From contig NZ_JAASRM010000001.1 of assembly GCF_011761565.1 (NCBI RefSeq), positions 3,658,139 to 3,722,138 on the forward strand: a stretch of DNA of 64,000 nucleotides, given 5' to 3'. The position numbers and the translations under genes were made by a program. Source of the DNA: Rhizomicrobium palustre. Lineage in GTDB: Bacteria > Pseudomonadota > Alphaproteobacteria > Micropepsales > Micropepsaceae. Under the pieces are notes generated by a model. It did no database searches. It saw nothing but the letters and a program-made list of their open reading frames with translations, and was not told the origin of the DNA. Below, one piece after another: positions 1-8,754 of this stretch (position 1 is its first letter; the number at the start of each line of letters is the position of its first letter).

Positions 1-191
1 ACCCGGAAAACTGGCCGATGCTGCGCGAGGCCTTGAAGGCCATGGGCCGTGCCGATCTGATCGGCCCTGGCAAGCGTCATCTCGTGCCCGTCTGGCAACC
101 CGCTGGGACTGGTCGCGGCGGCGAGGGCGCGCGTGCGGGGCGCAAACACGCCCCGCAGGGCCGTAAATTCGTGACCAAGGGGCTGAGCTAG
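1..191 (+). CDS. YgiQ-like radical SAM protein, C-terminal fragment
   Basis: Only the last 62 codons are inside the window, read in the frame that ends at the TAG of 189-191. The stretch beginning PENWPMLREALKAMGRADLI, followed by GPGKRHLVP, matches the conserved tail of the YgiQ/UPF0313 family of B12-independent radical SAM proteins, whose function is unsettled. The rest of the tail is a basic, Gly/Arg/Lys-rich extension, as is common at the end of this family. The radical SAM core with its CxxxCxxC motif would lie to the left of the window, so it cannot be checked. The stop codon overlaps that of the convergent PepSY gene within a shared CTAG. Confidence 0.75.
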   Translation, partial: PENWPMLREALKAMGRADLIGPGKRHLVPVWQPAGTGRGGEGARAGRKHAPQGRKFVTKGLS

Positions 192-1597
192 CGCTTAACC
201 CCCATCACTATCGCCAGCGCCAGTAGCAGCCCATCCATCACCCAGGTCATGGGATCGGCGAAGCTGGCGCGCCACAGCGCGATATGGCCGAGTGCCAATG
301 CCGCCAACAGCAGTGCAGATGTGCGGCGCAAGATATTGGCGAGCGTTTCAGCTCTCCATAATGCGGATGACAGGCAGCTTGCGCCTGTGAGCGCGATCCA
401 CACTGGCAAAAGCGGCAGTGCAGCCAAGGACGCGAGGCCCGTTCCTGCGAAGGCCAGCGGCTGGCTCCAGACAAACCCCGTCCAGAAACGTTCGAAACGC
501 GGTGCTGGGCGGCCTTTATCTCGCTTACGCGCCAGCCAGATGGTGATACCGGTCGAGGTCAAGAAGGTCAGCAGCGCGCCCAGTACAACATAGGCGATCT
601 TGATCACACCGCCACCGAACCAGCCGAAGTGTAAAGGCCCCAGCGAAGCGATGATGGTCTTGCCGAGCGGCTCTTGGTTTCGCGGCTTCTGCAGCAGCTT
701 GCCATTTCCGTCGAAGAGATATTGTTTGCCGCGCGCCAGTGTGCCGGAACTTTTCATCTCCACCATTGCGCTTTGGCCTTGCGTGCCGGGCCGTATCAGC
801 ATCACGAAACGCACCGGCGCGGGCAGGGATTTCAGCATTCCTTCCAGATCGGGAAGTGGCGCAGGGCGCGCGTCCGCTTTCGGCAGCGGCGGGCGGATAA
901 GGGCGTTGGCTTTGCCAAGATCGCCTTTGAAAACAGCAAGTGCCAAAACCGCGAGGATCAGGGTGGAAAGCCCGAGCAAGGCGCCGGTTATTGAAACCGT
1001 CAGATGAAACGGCAGCGCCCAGACGCCGATGCGATTATGCAGATCAGCTTCCTGTAAGCGGCGCGCACCACCGAATCTCAGGTAAAACGCGTCCCGGAAA
1101 ATGCGTGGATGTGCGATCAAGCCGGAGAGCAAGAGCGAGAGCAAAGCAACGCCGGTTAGGCCCACCACGACCAAGCCGATAGTTTGGGGCAGATGCAGGC
1201 TGGTGTGCAGATGTACCAGAAACTCGCTGAACTCCGACTGCGCCTCGCCGGTGAACCGCCCCGTCGCATCGAAAAGAAAATCTTCTTCAGCGTGGGGCGA
1301 ATGTGCGTTTGTTTTGAGCCGCGGTTGATCTGGTTGCGGCGGAAAAATGACAATGCGATCCGGCGTGTTGCTGTGCGACAGCGTGTAATGCGCCGCTGCC
1401 GCAATAGCCTGAGGAGACGTTTCGGTCACCACGGGACCTTGCGGGGTTTCCCAGCGCTGCCATTCGTAGACCAGCACCGCCAGCGTGCCGGAGAAGCAGA
1501 CGAGATAAATCAATGCCGCAAAAGCGATGCCGAGTGAGGAATGCCCGGCCAGAACGGAACGTACCGTGCCAGCGGGAATTTTTGGCCAATTGCTCAT
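188..1597 (-). CDS. PepSY-associated transmembrane protein (PiuB-like)
   Basis: A 469-residue inner-membrane protein. A transmembrane segment lies near residues 18-40 after a short cytoplasmic start. It is followed by a periplasmic PepSY-like region, a middle helix pair around 140-160, a second soluble region, and several C-terminal helices. PepSY_TM proteins of this shape often sit next to TonB-dependent siderophore receptors, and some are proposed to reduce or process ferric siderophores in the periplasm. This one is the last gene of a leftward operon with a TonB-dependent receptor and a small membrane protein, and overlaps the preceding gene by 4 bases. The context supports a metal-uptake role; the substrate is not shown. 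Confidence 0.85.
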   Translation of the reverse strand: MSNWPKIPAGTVRSVLAGHSSLGIAFAALIYLVCFSGTLAVLVYEWQRWETPQGPVVTETSPQAIAAAAHYTLSHSNTPDRIVIFPPQPDQPRLKTNAHSPHAEEDFLFDATGRFTGEAQSEFSEFLVHLHTSLHLPQTIGLVVVGLTGVALLSLLLSGLIAHPRIFRDAFYLRFGGARRLQEADLHNRIGVWALPFHLTVSITGALLGLSTLILAVLALAVFKGDLGKANALIRPPLPKADARPAPLPDLEGMLKSLPAPVRFVMLIRPGTQGQSAMVEMKSSGTLARGKQYLFDGNGKLLQKPRNQEPLGKTIIASLGPLHFGWFGGGVIKIAYVVLGALLTFLTSTGITIWLARKRDKGRPAPRFERFWTGFVWSQPLAFAGTGLASLAALPLLPVWIALTGASCLSSALWRAETLANILRRTSALLLAALALGHIALWRASFADPMTWVMDGLLLALAIVMGVKR

Positions 1598-2151
1598 GCC
1601 AAACCTTTCAACGCGGCGGCAGCAAAGCTCACGATTGTCAGCCCCGAGAGCACCAGTGCAGCGCGGCCAATGCGGTCATCTGCCAAAGTCCAGGCCATGC
1701 ACGCCGCCCAGATCAGCGGTACCAGGAGCCCGCCAAGTACCAGCGCGGTGACTTTTTCACCCGGCATCCAAACGGCAAAGGCGATACCAGCGCCGATGGC
1801 GGCGATGCCGCCTAAGGGGCCTGCGAGTATCCCGCGCACCCAGCCGCGCCAAACTTTGGATCTGCGTTCGGAGGGCTCCGGTGGTGCGTTGCCATTTTTG
1901 CGCAAGGTTGCGGTGCGGCGTTCATGGCCTGTTGCCACCAAGGCCAAGAAGGCAAGGCTCATCACGCTTGCGGCGATAAAAGGACCGCGGCCGCTGCCAA
2001 AACTCCATATAGAGAAGCCGACAGCGGCCACGATCACCCCCCAGCCGGCCAGCACGCGCCAGCGTGCCGCGCCATTCCAAGCACTCTTCAGGAAAAGCCC
2101 TGCGGATACACCGAAGGCGGCGAGAATGATGCAGGCTGCGCTCTGGTTCAC
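1594..2151 (-). CDS. small multi-helix membrane protein of the TonB receptor operon
   Basis: A 185-residue protein with about six hydrophobic segments in two blocks. Between them is a charged linker around residues 78-100 (GHERRTATLRKNGN, then PPEPSERRSKVW). The start is GTG, overlapping the receptor stop as GTGA, and its own stop overlaps the PepSY gene start, so the three genes are translationally coupled. The two blocks resemble, by pattern only, the short DUF3325 and DUF3649 membrane proteins often found between a TonB receptor and a PepSY protein; here they may be fused in one chain. No catalytic motif is visible. Role inferred from context: an accessory in outer-membrane metal-chelate uptake. 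Confidence 0.75.
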   Translation of the reverse strand: MNQSAACIILAAFGVSAGLFLKSAWNGAARWRVLAGWGVIVAAVGFSIWSFGSGRGPFIAASVMSLAFLALVATGHERRTATLRKNGNAPPEPSERRSKVWRGWVRGILAGPLGGIAAIGAGIAFAVWMPGEKVTALVLGGLLVPLIWAACMAWTLADDRIGRAALVLSGLTIVSFAAAALKGLA

Positions 2152-4448
2152 AGATGGAACTCCAGCCCGCCGCCGATCACGCGCGGATCGCCCAAAATGG
2201 CGACATTCTGCGCCTTATAGCGATAGACCATGTACTGCATGTCGGCGATGTTGTTGGCGTAGAGATAAACCGACCACTGATCGAAGGCGTAGCTGAGTTT
2301 GCCGTTCACCAGTGTGCGTCCGCCAAGGAGATAGTCTCTCTGATCGGCGCCGTTGGCCGAGAACACCCGACCGCGATAGCTGGCATTGAGATTCAGCGCG
2401 AAGCCATCGAGGAAGCGATAGTTGAAGCCCGCCGCCAAGGTCCAGTTCGGCGCGCTCGCAAAATGCGTTCCGGCAAGCGTAGTCGTCGCCGTGCCGGTAT
2501 TGACGGTGAAATCGTCGAAGCGGTTCTGGCTGTATCCGGCCGAGCCGTACCAATCGAAATCATCCGTGAGGTGATGATTGAGCTCGAACTCAACCCCATA
2601 CATATGCGACTTGCCGGCGTTCTCGGTCTGATAATCATAGGTGTTGAGGCCGAGCCGCACGACGACCTGTTGCTTGCTCCAATCGACATAATAGGCATTG
2701 GCATTGGCCGTCAGCGTGCCATCCAGCCAGGCGGATCGCAGCGAAAGTTCGTAATTCCAGGTATATTCGGGATCATAGGGCACGATGGTGGAGCGAGCGA
2801 CATTGACCTGCGCGCCGCCGGAGCGATAGCCGCGCTGTACCACAAAGCTGGTGTCGAAATTCTCGTCCCAGCGATAGGTGAGGCCGAGCTTGGGCAGGAA
2901 GGCGCCAAAGCTTTCGCTGCGCGCGGGCGCCGATGATCCCGCCGAGGCGACGATCTGCGAGACGACGTAATTCAGTCCCGTGAAGGCAGGCGCGTAAGCC
3001 CCATAGGCATTTGGGGTGGGATAGGTGCCTGCAAAACTCGCCGTCTGTGCCGAGATAAGGTTGTTTTCCTCGTAATCGTAACGAAAGCCCGCCAGCAATG
3101 TCAGATCAGGCGTGATCGAATATCGGCCATCGGCAAACACCGCATAGGTGCGGGTCTTCTGGGGCGCGTCGGAAGTATAGGACACCGGGATGACAGGCAG
3201 GGCGGTAGTGTAAAGGTTGGCGGCAGTGGTTGCGGTCGCACCATCCAGGCCGAAATTGCTGACGAGGAGGCCGCGCAGCGTTGCCGTCGGCGTCACCACA
3301 TTGGTCACGCTGGCCGATTTGTTGCCGTTGTTGCGGTCGAAATAGAAGAGGCCGAACAGGCCTTTCAGCCGGTCCCCCTCATATTGCAAACGCAGCTCTT
3401 CGGAGAAGGTCTGAACATCGCGCCACAAGGTGCCGTAGGCTTGCGTAACTGCCGAATAATCGGTGTCGTATTGCGAGGTGTCGCGGACCCGGCTCAAGGC
3501 GGTGATGGAGCTGATATTCCACGCGGGCGCGATGGCATAGCTGGCTTTGAGGCTCGCCATATCCATCTTGGTATCGGCCTTGTTGGGTGAATCCGAAAAA
3601 TCCAAACGGTTGTGATAGAAATCCGGCACGGCGGTCGAGATGTACATGAAGACGTAGCCGGATTTGCGGGTGTTATGGGTGTAGTTGGCATCCACCTCCA
3701 GGCCCGGCAGCGCTTTGGGCGTCCATTTCAGCTTGCCGCGATAGTTCAGGGTGTAGCGCGGATCGGCATTGGTCTTGTGCGTCGGATTATAGATGAAGCC
3801 ATCCGAATAGCTGTCATCCACCGCGACGCGAAAAGCGAGTTCATCCTCCACGATCGGTCCGCCCGCGGCCATAGAGAATTGGCGGCCGCCGTTATCATTG
3901 AATTGGGAACGCGCCTTCGCATCCCACTGCATGGTCGGCTCCTGGGTGCGCACGATGATGGCGCCCGCTAAGGAGTTTCGTCCTTGTACGGTCGATTGCG
4001 GGCCGCGCAGGATTTCGACCTGCGAGACATCCCACATGTCGCGCGGACCGCCGAACACCGCCACGTCGGGCACCGCCACGTCATCGACATAGATGGTGGC
4101 AAGCCCGCCTTCACCGCCGCCGGAGACGCCGCGATTGGAGATGCCGCGAATGGAGAAGCCCATGCCGCCATAGACATCGCTGACATTGGCGGTTCGGGTG
4201 ATGACATCGAAGAGGTCGGTAATGCCTTCCTGGTCGATCTTCTTGGCCGTGGTGACCGCCACGCTGGACACGGTGTCTTGCAGGGAGCGGCTGACCTTTT
4301 CGCCGGTCACTACCACCGTCTCATAGCCTGCATCGCCCTCTGTGAAGCTCGTCTCGGCGTAGGAGGGGCTGTTAATGACCGCCAACAAGGCGAGGGAGCT
4401 GACACCAGAAAAAAGCCAGTGGCGGCCAGCGGAGGCAGAAAAACGCAT
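2148..4448 (-). CDS. TonB-dependent outer-membrane receptor
   Basis: A 766-residue precursor with a signal peptide of about 31 residues, a TonB-box-like stretch (YETVVVTGEKV), a plug domain and a 22-strand-type barrel. The plug carries the usual VEILRGPQST and GRNSLAGAI signatures. The start is ATG at 4448, preceded by GGAAGGGG; a TTG five codons upstream lies inside that ribosome binding site and is rejected. The chain ends GGGLEFHL, a slight departure from the usual terminal aromatic residue. It heads an operon with a small membrane protein and a PepSY protein, which points to siderophore or metal-chelate import energised by TonB-ExbBD. The substrate cannot be named from the sequence, and a carbohydrate ligand remains possible given the LamG protein encoded upstream. 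Confidence 0.92.
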   Translation of the reverse strand: MRFSASAGRHWLFSGVSSLALLAVINSPSYAETSFTEGDAGYETVVVTGEKVSRSLQDTVSSVAVTTAKKIDQEGITDLFDVITRTANVSDVYGGMGFSIRGISNRGVSGGGEGGLATIYVDDVAVPDVAVFGGPRDMWDVSQVEILRGPQSTVQGRNSLAGAIIVRTQEPTMQWDAKARSQFNDNGGRQFSMAAGGPIVEDELAFRVAVDDSYSDGFIYNPTHKTNADPRYTLNYRGKLKWTPKALPGLEVDANYTHNTRKSGYVFMYISTAVPDFYHNRLDFSDSPNKADTKMDMASLKASYAIAPAWNISSITALSRVRDTSQYDTDYSAVTQAYGTLWRDVQTFSEELRLQYEGDRLKGLFGLFYFDRNNGNKSASVTNVVTPTATLRGLLVSNFGLDGATATTAANLYTTALPVIPVSYTSDAPQKTRTYAVFADGRYSITPDLTLLAGFRYDYEENNLISAQTASFAGTYPTPNAYGAYAPAFTGLNYVVSQIVASAGSSAPARSESFGAFLPKLGLTYRWDENFDTSFVVQRGYRSGGAQVNVARSTIVPYDPEYTWNYELSLRSAWLDGTLTANANAYYVDWSKQQVVVRLGLNTYDYQTENAGKSHMYGVEFELNHHLTDDFDWYGSAGYSQNRFDDFTVNTGTATTTLAGTHFASAPNWTLAAGFNYRFLDGFALNLNASYRGRVFSANGADQRDYLLGGRTLVNGKLSYAFDQWSVYLYANNIADMQYMVYRYKAQNVAILGDPRVIGGGLEFHL

Positions 4449-4616
4449 AGGAACCCCTTCCAAAGACGATGGTTACATCGCCTAAAGGAAGTTCCATATG
4501 CGAGTCAATCGCAGTTGCAAGATCGCGCGCTTAGATCGGGTGAGGCAAAATCCCGCAATAGCTGTGATTGCGATTGACGCGCAAATGCACCTAAGCATGA
4601 AAATTACGCTGGGTAA

Positions 4617-4650
4617 GAAAAAAAGGCGGCGAGCCTTGCAGCGCGCCGCC
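4617..4650 (-). terminator. Rho-independent terminator of the LamG/toroid gene
   Basis: On the minus strand a GGCGGC stem, a loop and a CGCCGCC arm are followed directly by a run of eight T (4617-4624). It sits 22 bases past the stop of the large secreted protein and separates it from the TonB receptor gene, so the two are probably not one transcript. Confidence 0.75.
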
Positions 4651-4672
4651 CATTCACGAGGTTATGCTGCCA

Positions 4673-7600
4673 CTACTTCAGCACGACCTCATTGTTCATC
4701 TGGGTGATCTCTTTGAACGGCGCCACAATGCGCAGCTTCGCGCCGGTGGTCTTGAAGCCGGCCGGAAGTGCTAGAGTGACGGTTGCGGTGTGGGGCTTCA
4801 GATCCTTCGGCGCGGCAATCGCGGGTGTCGGAGCTTCGGCCACGACCTTGCCCTTGGCATCGACGAGTTCGAGTTTGGCCGCGCCCGCATCCTGCGCGCC
4901 AAGGCTATGGACCGTGACTTTCAGCGCGGTACCGTTGATCACCACATCATCCTCGCCAATGCCGAGATCGGCCCGGGTGACCGGATCGCTGCCCGAAGGT
5001 GTCTTCAGCGTGAACTCATAGACCGTAGTCTTGCCCGGTGCGAATTCGACCTCGGTGGAGGCCGATTTTTCGAAGGCAATCTCTTTGCTTTTGGTATTGG
5101 CGCCGAGATTGTCCAGCGCATCGCCCAGGCCGGATTTCACCGTCCAAATGCCGCTTTCGACATTCCAGCCGGTCATCTTCGCTTTGATCGGCTTGCTGTC
5201 GGTGTTGAAGGCAATAACCTTGAAATGCTTGCGGTCGGCATTCGGCACCAGCAGCGCGACTTTCACCGCGTCATCCTTGCCGGGGAAAGCCCAGGTGACC
5301 GTCGCGCCGGGATACATGTTGCCGCGCACCAGCTGAACGCCGCCCATGCGCGAGCGCTGCAGATACATGGAGTCGATCTCCACGCGATCCGTCCACCAAT
5401 GGCCTTCGGTGCGCGAATACATGGTCTCGGCCTGACGGCGTAGTTCTTCCGTATAAAGATCGTCGAGGAACTTTTTGTTGCCGGTCATTTCCCAGGCGAC
5501 ATAGCGTTCCAGCGCGCCGCCCGAGCCTTTTTCCGCCCGCCGCACCGCCGCGCCGCCCCATTCCTTCTGCTTGCCGAGGACGTTGACGAGATCCTCGTTG
5601 AGATTGGTGATCGGCTTGATGTTATCGGCTTCGGCCACCACGCGGGCGCCGCCCACGCTGACCGAATCCACCTTATTGGCCTGGTCGACAGAGGCCAGGA
5701 TCGGCATCAGATATTTGTCGTCGCCGGTCCAGCGCCAGGCCGCCCAGAAGATCTGCATCGGGGCCTGGCCCGCGGGGAGCTTGCCCTTGGTGGCTTCAGT
5801 GCGCCAGTTGATCTCATCCGGGAACCACCAGATGCCTTTGTCGTCCTTTTTGCCATGGGCGAGGATGCCATCGGCAAGGCCGATTACGGTTTTGCGCGCG
5901 GTCGGATCGGCGTTGAAATCGCCCATCAAGACGCCCGGATGCATGATCACATAGGAATAGTATTTGCCCCATTCCCACGGGCCTTCGCGGAAGCTGTCGC
6001 TGCCCGAATACCAGTTGGTATTGAAGTGGAGATGGCCCGCGGAGTTGGTCGAGATGATGCGTTCATAAGCGGCGACCGTGGTCATCAGCCGCTCGACGGC
6101 TTTGGGATCGCCGAAGTTCAGATACATCGACTCCGAATTGACGTTGATGCCTTCCTCGTAGACATGCAGCTCGTCTGACATGATGGTCGAGAGCCCGTTG
6201 GTGATCATGCCGTTCTTGTAGACCGCATCGTTCAGCCGCTTCAGCGACAGCTTGATTTTATCGCTGTCGATCCCGAGCAGCGCCGCGCCCGGCCATTGGC
6301 CGAGGAGGTCGGAGTCATCCGAAATGCCGCCGCCGAAATCGCCATAATCGGATTGGCGGTTGTCGATCCACCAATTGATGAAATGGCGCAGGCCCTTCAT
6401 GTCCTCAAGCTGCAGGAAGGCCCAGCTCGGCACGCCTTTGGGAGGCTTGGGCGCGTTGAATTCTGAGGCCGGGCCCTGATTGCCATAGGTGATGTCGGCC
6501 CAATATTCGCGCCCGATCTTGTTATCGGGATCGACACGCAGAAGGTCCGTAGCATCGGCCACCACGCGCTCATAGAGTTTCTCGCGCTTGGACGCGGTGT
6601 GTTCTTCGACGAGATAGCCCCAATTGTCTTTGAGCTGATCGAGCCGGTCGGCGATGTGTTCTTTCAAGGCTTCCTTGCGGTCCTTGAAGACGAGCTTGAT
6701 CTTGGCGCCATTCAGTTGGTTCGCATCGAAATCAGAACCAGAACCCGCGACAGTCAAATACAGGCTCTTGTTCGGCAGGATGCGGTCGCGCAGGTCCAGC
6801 CACACTGTGCGCGCTTCGCCCGGCTTCACGGCGACGGTGATGTCGAACATGTTGCGCATCGGCCAGATCGGGTCTTTGACCTGAATGTTGAGCGGGAAGA
6901 GCCCATTCATGGTGGGCTTTACCTTCAGCGCCGGGATGGTGATGGCGATGCCATCGAGCCCGTCATGCATATTCTCCCAGCCATAACCCCAGGAGCGGTA
7001 AAGCTGCTGCGCGGCGGGAGCGGCACCGTATTCATACGGGATCAGCACATGAATGAGCGGCAGTTTCACGCCGCTTTCCACGACACGGGTTCGCGTTTGG
7101 GCGGCATCAGGCACGGCCACGACGGTAGTTTGCGCATCGGGCGTATAGCGGCCTTTGATGAAGTCGTTCAGATCATCAAGATCGGGGGAATCCGGCGCCG
7201 CATTGGCGCGGATGGTGTAGGTCTGGGTGAGGGTGCCTTTAGGAACGCTGCCAGCCTGAATGTTATAGGCCGCGATTTCCTGGATCGGGGTTTCCTGCGC
7301 GATGTTGTTGAAGCTGAGCACACCGCCTTTGCGTTCCTGATCAAAGGTCCAATAGCTGCGTTCCTGATCTTTCGCACGGGTGGCGATTTCGACCGGCTTC
7401 TCGCCGGGCTTGGCCGCATAGGTGAGATTGCCATAAGCGGCGCCTTGCAGCTCGATATGGTTCCACGGCTCGTTCGGCAAAGTGAGGGTCAGCGTCTTGC
7501 CGCCTTCGACATAGACGTTCCAATCGGGAAGCTGGAAATAGTCGTTGCGGCCGGGCAGGCGCGAGCGGTTATAGACGCCGGGCCATGTAGTTTCGGCAAT

Positions 7601-8539
7601 GCCGTCCGTCGCCTTGTACATCCATTCCTTGATGTCCTTGGCGTCGGTGAATTCGACTTTACGGATCGCGGTGACGGGGGCGGTGAGGGCAACCGGGGCG
7701 TCGCCCGCGCGGTTCCAGCCATAGCGCCAGAACCATTCGGCTTGTGTCACCGGATTGGAAAGGTCGCCCGCCGGGAAGGCGGCCACTTGCGGCACATCCC
7801 CTTTGGCGAGGGTGGCAATCTCGGCATCGCTGACTGCATGATCATAGATGCGCAACTCGTCGTAATCGCTGCCGCGCATGAAGTTGTAACGGCTTTGCAC
7901 CTGATGCGGAGAGACGGCGCGCGCCGCCATGCCGAACTGATCGAGGCCGCTATCGAGTACAGCGGCTTCTTTCTTCTCGGCGACGAGCTTGCCATTCACA
8001 TAAAGCTTCACGCCCGAGGTCTCGTCCCAGGAGAACGCGATATGGTTCCAGACATTCGGCGCAGGCAGCTCATCCAGTTTGAAGGAGACACGCACGCGGG
8101 CGAGGTTGTTGTCGGTAACGAAGGCATCGTAGCCATGGCCGTTATAATCGATGCGCAGGAACGCCATGTCCCAGCTCGAGTGATCGGCAAACCCGGTGCG
8201 GAAGAGTACAAAGGGCGCGCGGCCGAGCGGGGTGCGGGCGCGCCAGAAAAAGCTCACCGTACCGCGCTGCGCGAAGATGTTACCCGGCGCTTTCCAGGCC
8301 ACCACATTCTCGTCATCGGTGGCGAGGGCGCTGCCCATGCGGCCGTCATTCACGATCTTAAACTTATCCGAGAAGTTCGGCACCGCTTCGCCACGGGCGA
8401 AATCCGCGGTCAGGCTTTTGTCGGCCGACATATAGAAGAGCAGCCCCGGCGCCGGCCCGGCAGGCTCCTTGGCATAAGAAATGACACCGGTGGCCAAAAG
8501 CAGGCTGGCGGAGAAGCGGGCGAGCGTCGTGGTCTTCAT
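4673..8539 (-). CDS. large secreted LamG-like / alpha-alpha-toroid-like protein, putative carbohydrate-active
   Basis: 1288 residues, with ATG at 8539 behind a GAGGAA site and a signal peptide ending near residue 24 (LLLATGVISYAKE). Longer frames upstream have no such signal. Order seen: a LamG/concanavalin-like beta-sandwich at about 25-250 (WNHIAFSWDE, GVKLYVNGKLVAEK, DYDELRIYDHAVSDAEI); a second beta-rich region to about 430; an Ig-like stretch; a helix-rich region of about 400 residues with repeated W/G/D motifs (FINWWIDNRQSDYGDFGGG, EEGINVNSESMYLNFGDP, YAWEMTGNKKF-like) resembling the alpha/alpha toroids of polysaccharide lyases and glycosidases; and C-terminal beta domains, the last CARDB-like. 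Likely periplasmic or extracellular glycan binding and cleavage. I cannot assign a CAZy family or name the catalytic residues. It has its own terminator. Confidence 0.7.
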   Translation of the reverse strand: MKTTTLARFSASLLLATGVISYAKEPAGPAPGLLFYMSADKSLTADFARGEAVPNFSDKFKIVNDGRMGSALATDDENVVAWKAPGNIFAQRGTVSFFWRARTPLGRAPFVLFRTGFADHSSWDMAFLRIDYNGHGYDAFVTDNNLARVRVSFKLDELPAPNVWNHIAFSWDETSGVKLYVNGKLVAEKKEAAVLDSGLDQFGMAARAVSPHQVQSRYNFMRGSDYDELRIYDHAVSDAEIATLAKGDVPQVAAFPAGDLSNPVTQAEWFWRYGWNRAGDAPVALTAPVTAIRKVEFTDAKDIKEWMYKATDGIAETTWPGVYNRSRLPGRNDYFQLPDWNVYVEGGKTLTLTLPNEPWNHIELQGAAYGNLTYAAKPGEKPVEIATRAKDQERSYWTFDQERKGGVLSFNNIAQETPIQEIAAYNIQAGSVPKGTLTQTYTIRANAAPDSPDLDDLNDFIKGRYTPDAQTTVVAVPDAAQTRTRVVESGVKLPLIHVLIPYEYGAAPAAQQLYRSWGYGWENMHDGLDGIAITIPALKVKPTMNGLFPLNIQVKDPIWPMRNMFDITVAVKPGEARTVWLDLRDRILPNKSLYLTVAGSGSDFDANQLNGAKIKLVFKDRKEALKEHIADRLDQLKDNWGYLVEEHTASKREKLYERVVADATDLLRVDPDNKIGREYWADITYGNQGPASEFNAPKPPKGVPSWAFLQLEDMKGLRHFINWWIDNRQSDYGDFGGGISDDSDLLGQWPGAALLGIDSDKIKLSLKRLNDAVYKNGMITNGLSTIMSDELHVYEEGINVNSESMYLNFGDPKAVERLMTTVAAYERIISTNSAGHLHFNTNWYSGSDSFREGPWEWGKYYSYVIMHPGVLMGDFNADPTARKTVIGLADGILAHGKKDDKGIWWFPDEINWRTEATKGKLPAGQAPMQIFWAAWRWTGDDKYLMPILASVDQANKVDSVSVGGARVVAEADNIKPITNLNEDLVNVLGKQKEWGGAAVRRAEKGSGGALERYVAWEMTGNKKFLDDLYTEELRRQAETMYSRTEGHWWTDRVEIDSMYLQRSRMGGVQLVRGNMYPGATVTWAFPGKDDAVKVALLVPNADRKHFKVIAFNTDSKPIKAKMTGWNVESGIWTVKSGLGDALDNLGANTKSKEIAFEKSASTEVEFAPGKTTVYEFTLKTPSGSDPVTRADLGIGEDDVVINGTALKVTVHSLGAQDAGAAKLELVDAKGKVVAEAPTPAIAAPKDLKPHTATVTLALPAGFKTTGAKLRIVAPFKEITQMNNEVVLK

Positions 8540-8754
8540 GGTCGGCGTTCCTCGATTTTGGCCTTTGGCTGAGGTGATACCCTGAAATGGGTTGCCGAAG
8601 GCTTTTGGCCGGGCGCTCGAGAGTCGCCCGTTCATTTGCCGGAACGCTAAGCCAGCCTCGCGCGGAAGCAAAGAGCCTCTTTCTGCGGCATCCACTGCAT
8701 TGACCAGATTTCATCTACGCGCAAAGCGGGTGGCACAATCTGCTAACGCTACCA
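8540..8754. other. intergenic region, 215 bases
   Basis: It lies between two leftward genes. It contains the GAGGAA ribosome binding site of the LamG protein gene and presumably its promoter. I see no RNA gene, repeat or terminator with a clear T-run. Confidence 0.5.

Noticed and set aside
6599-8572. 657-codon open frame on the plus strand
   Set aside because: It is antisense to the LamG/toroid gene, has no ribosome binding site, and is rich in Arg/His/Ile as expected from a shadow frame in GC-rich DNA.
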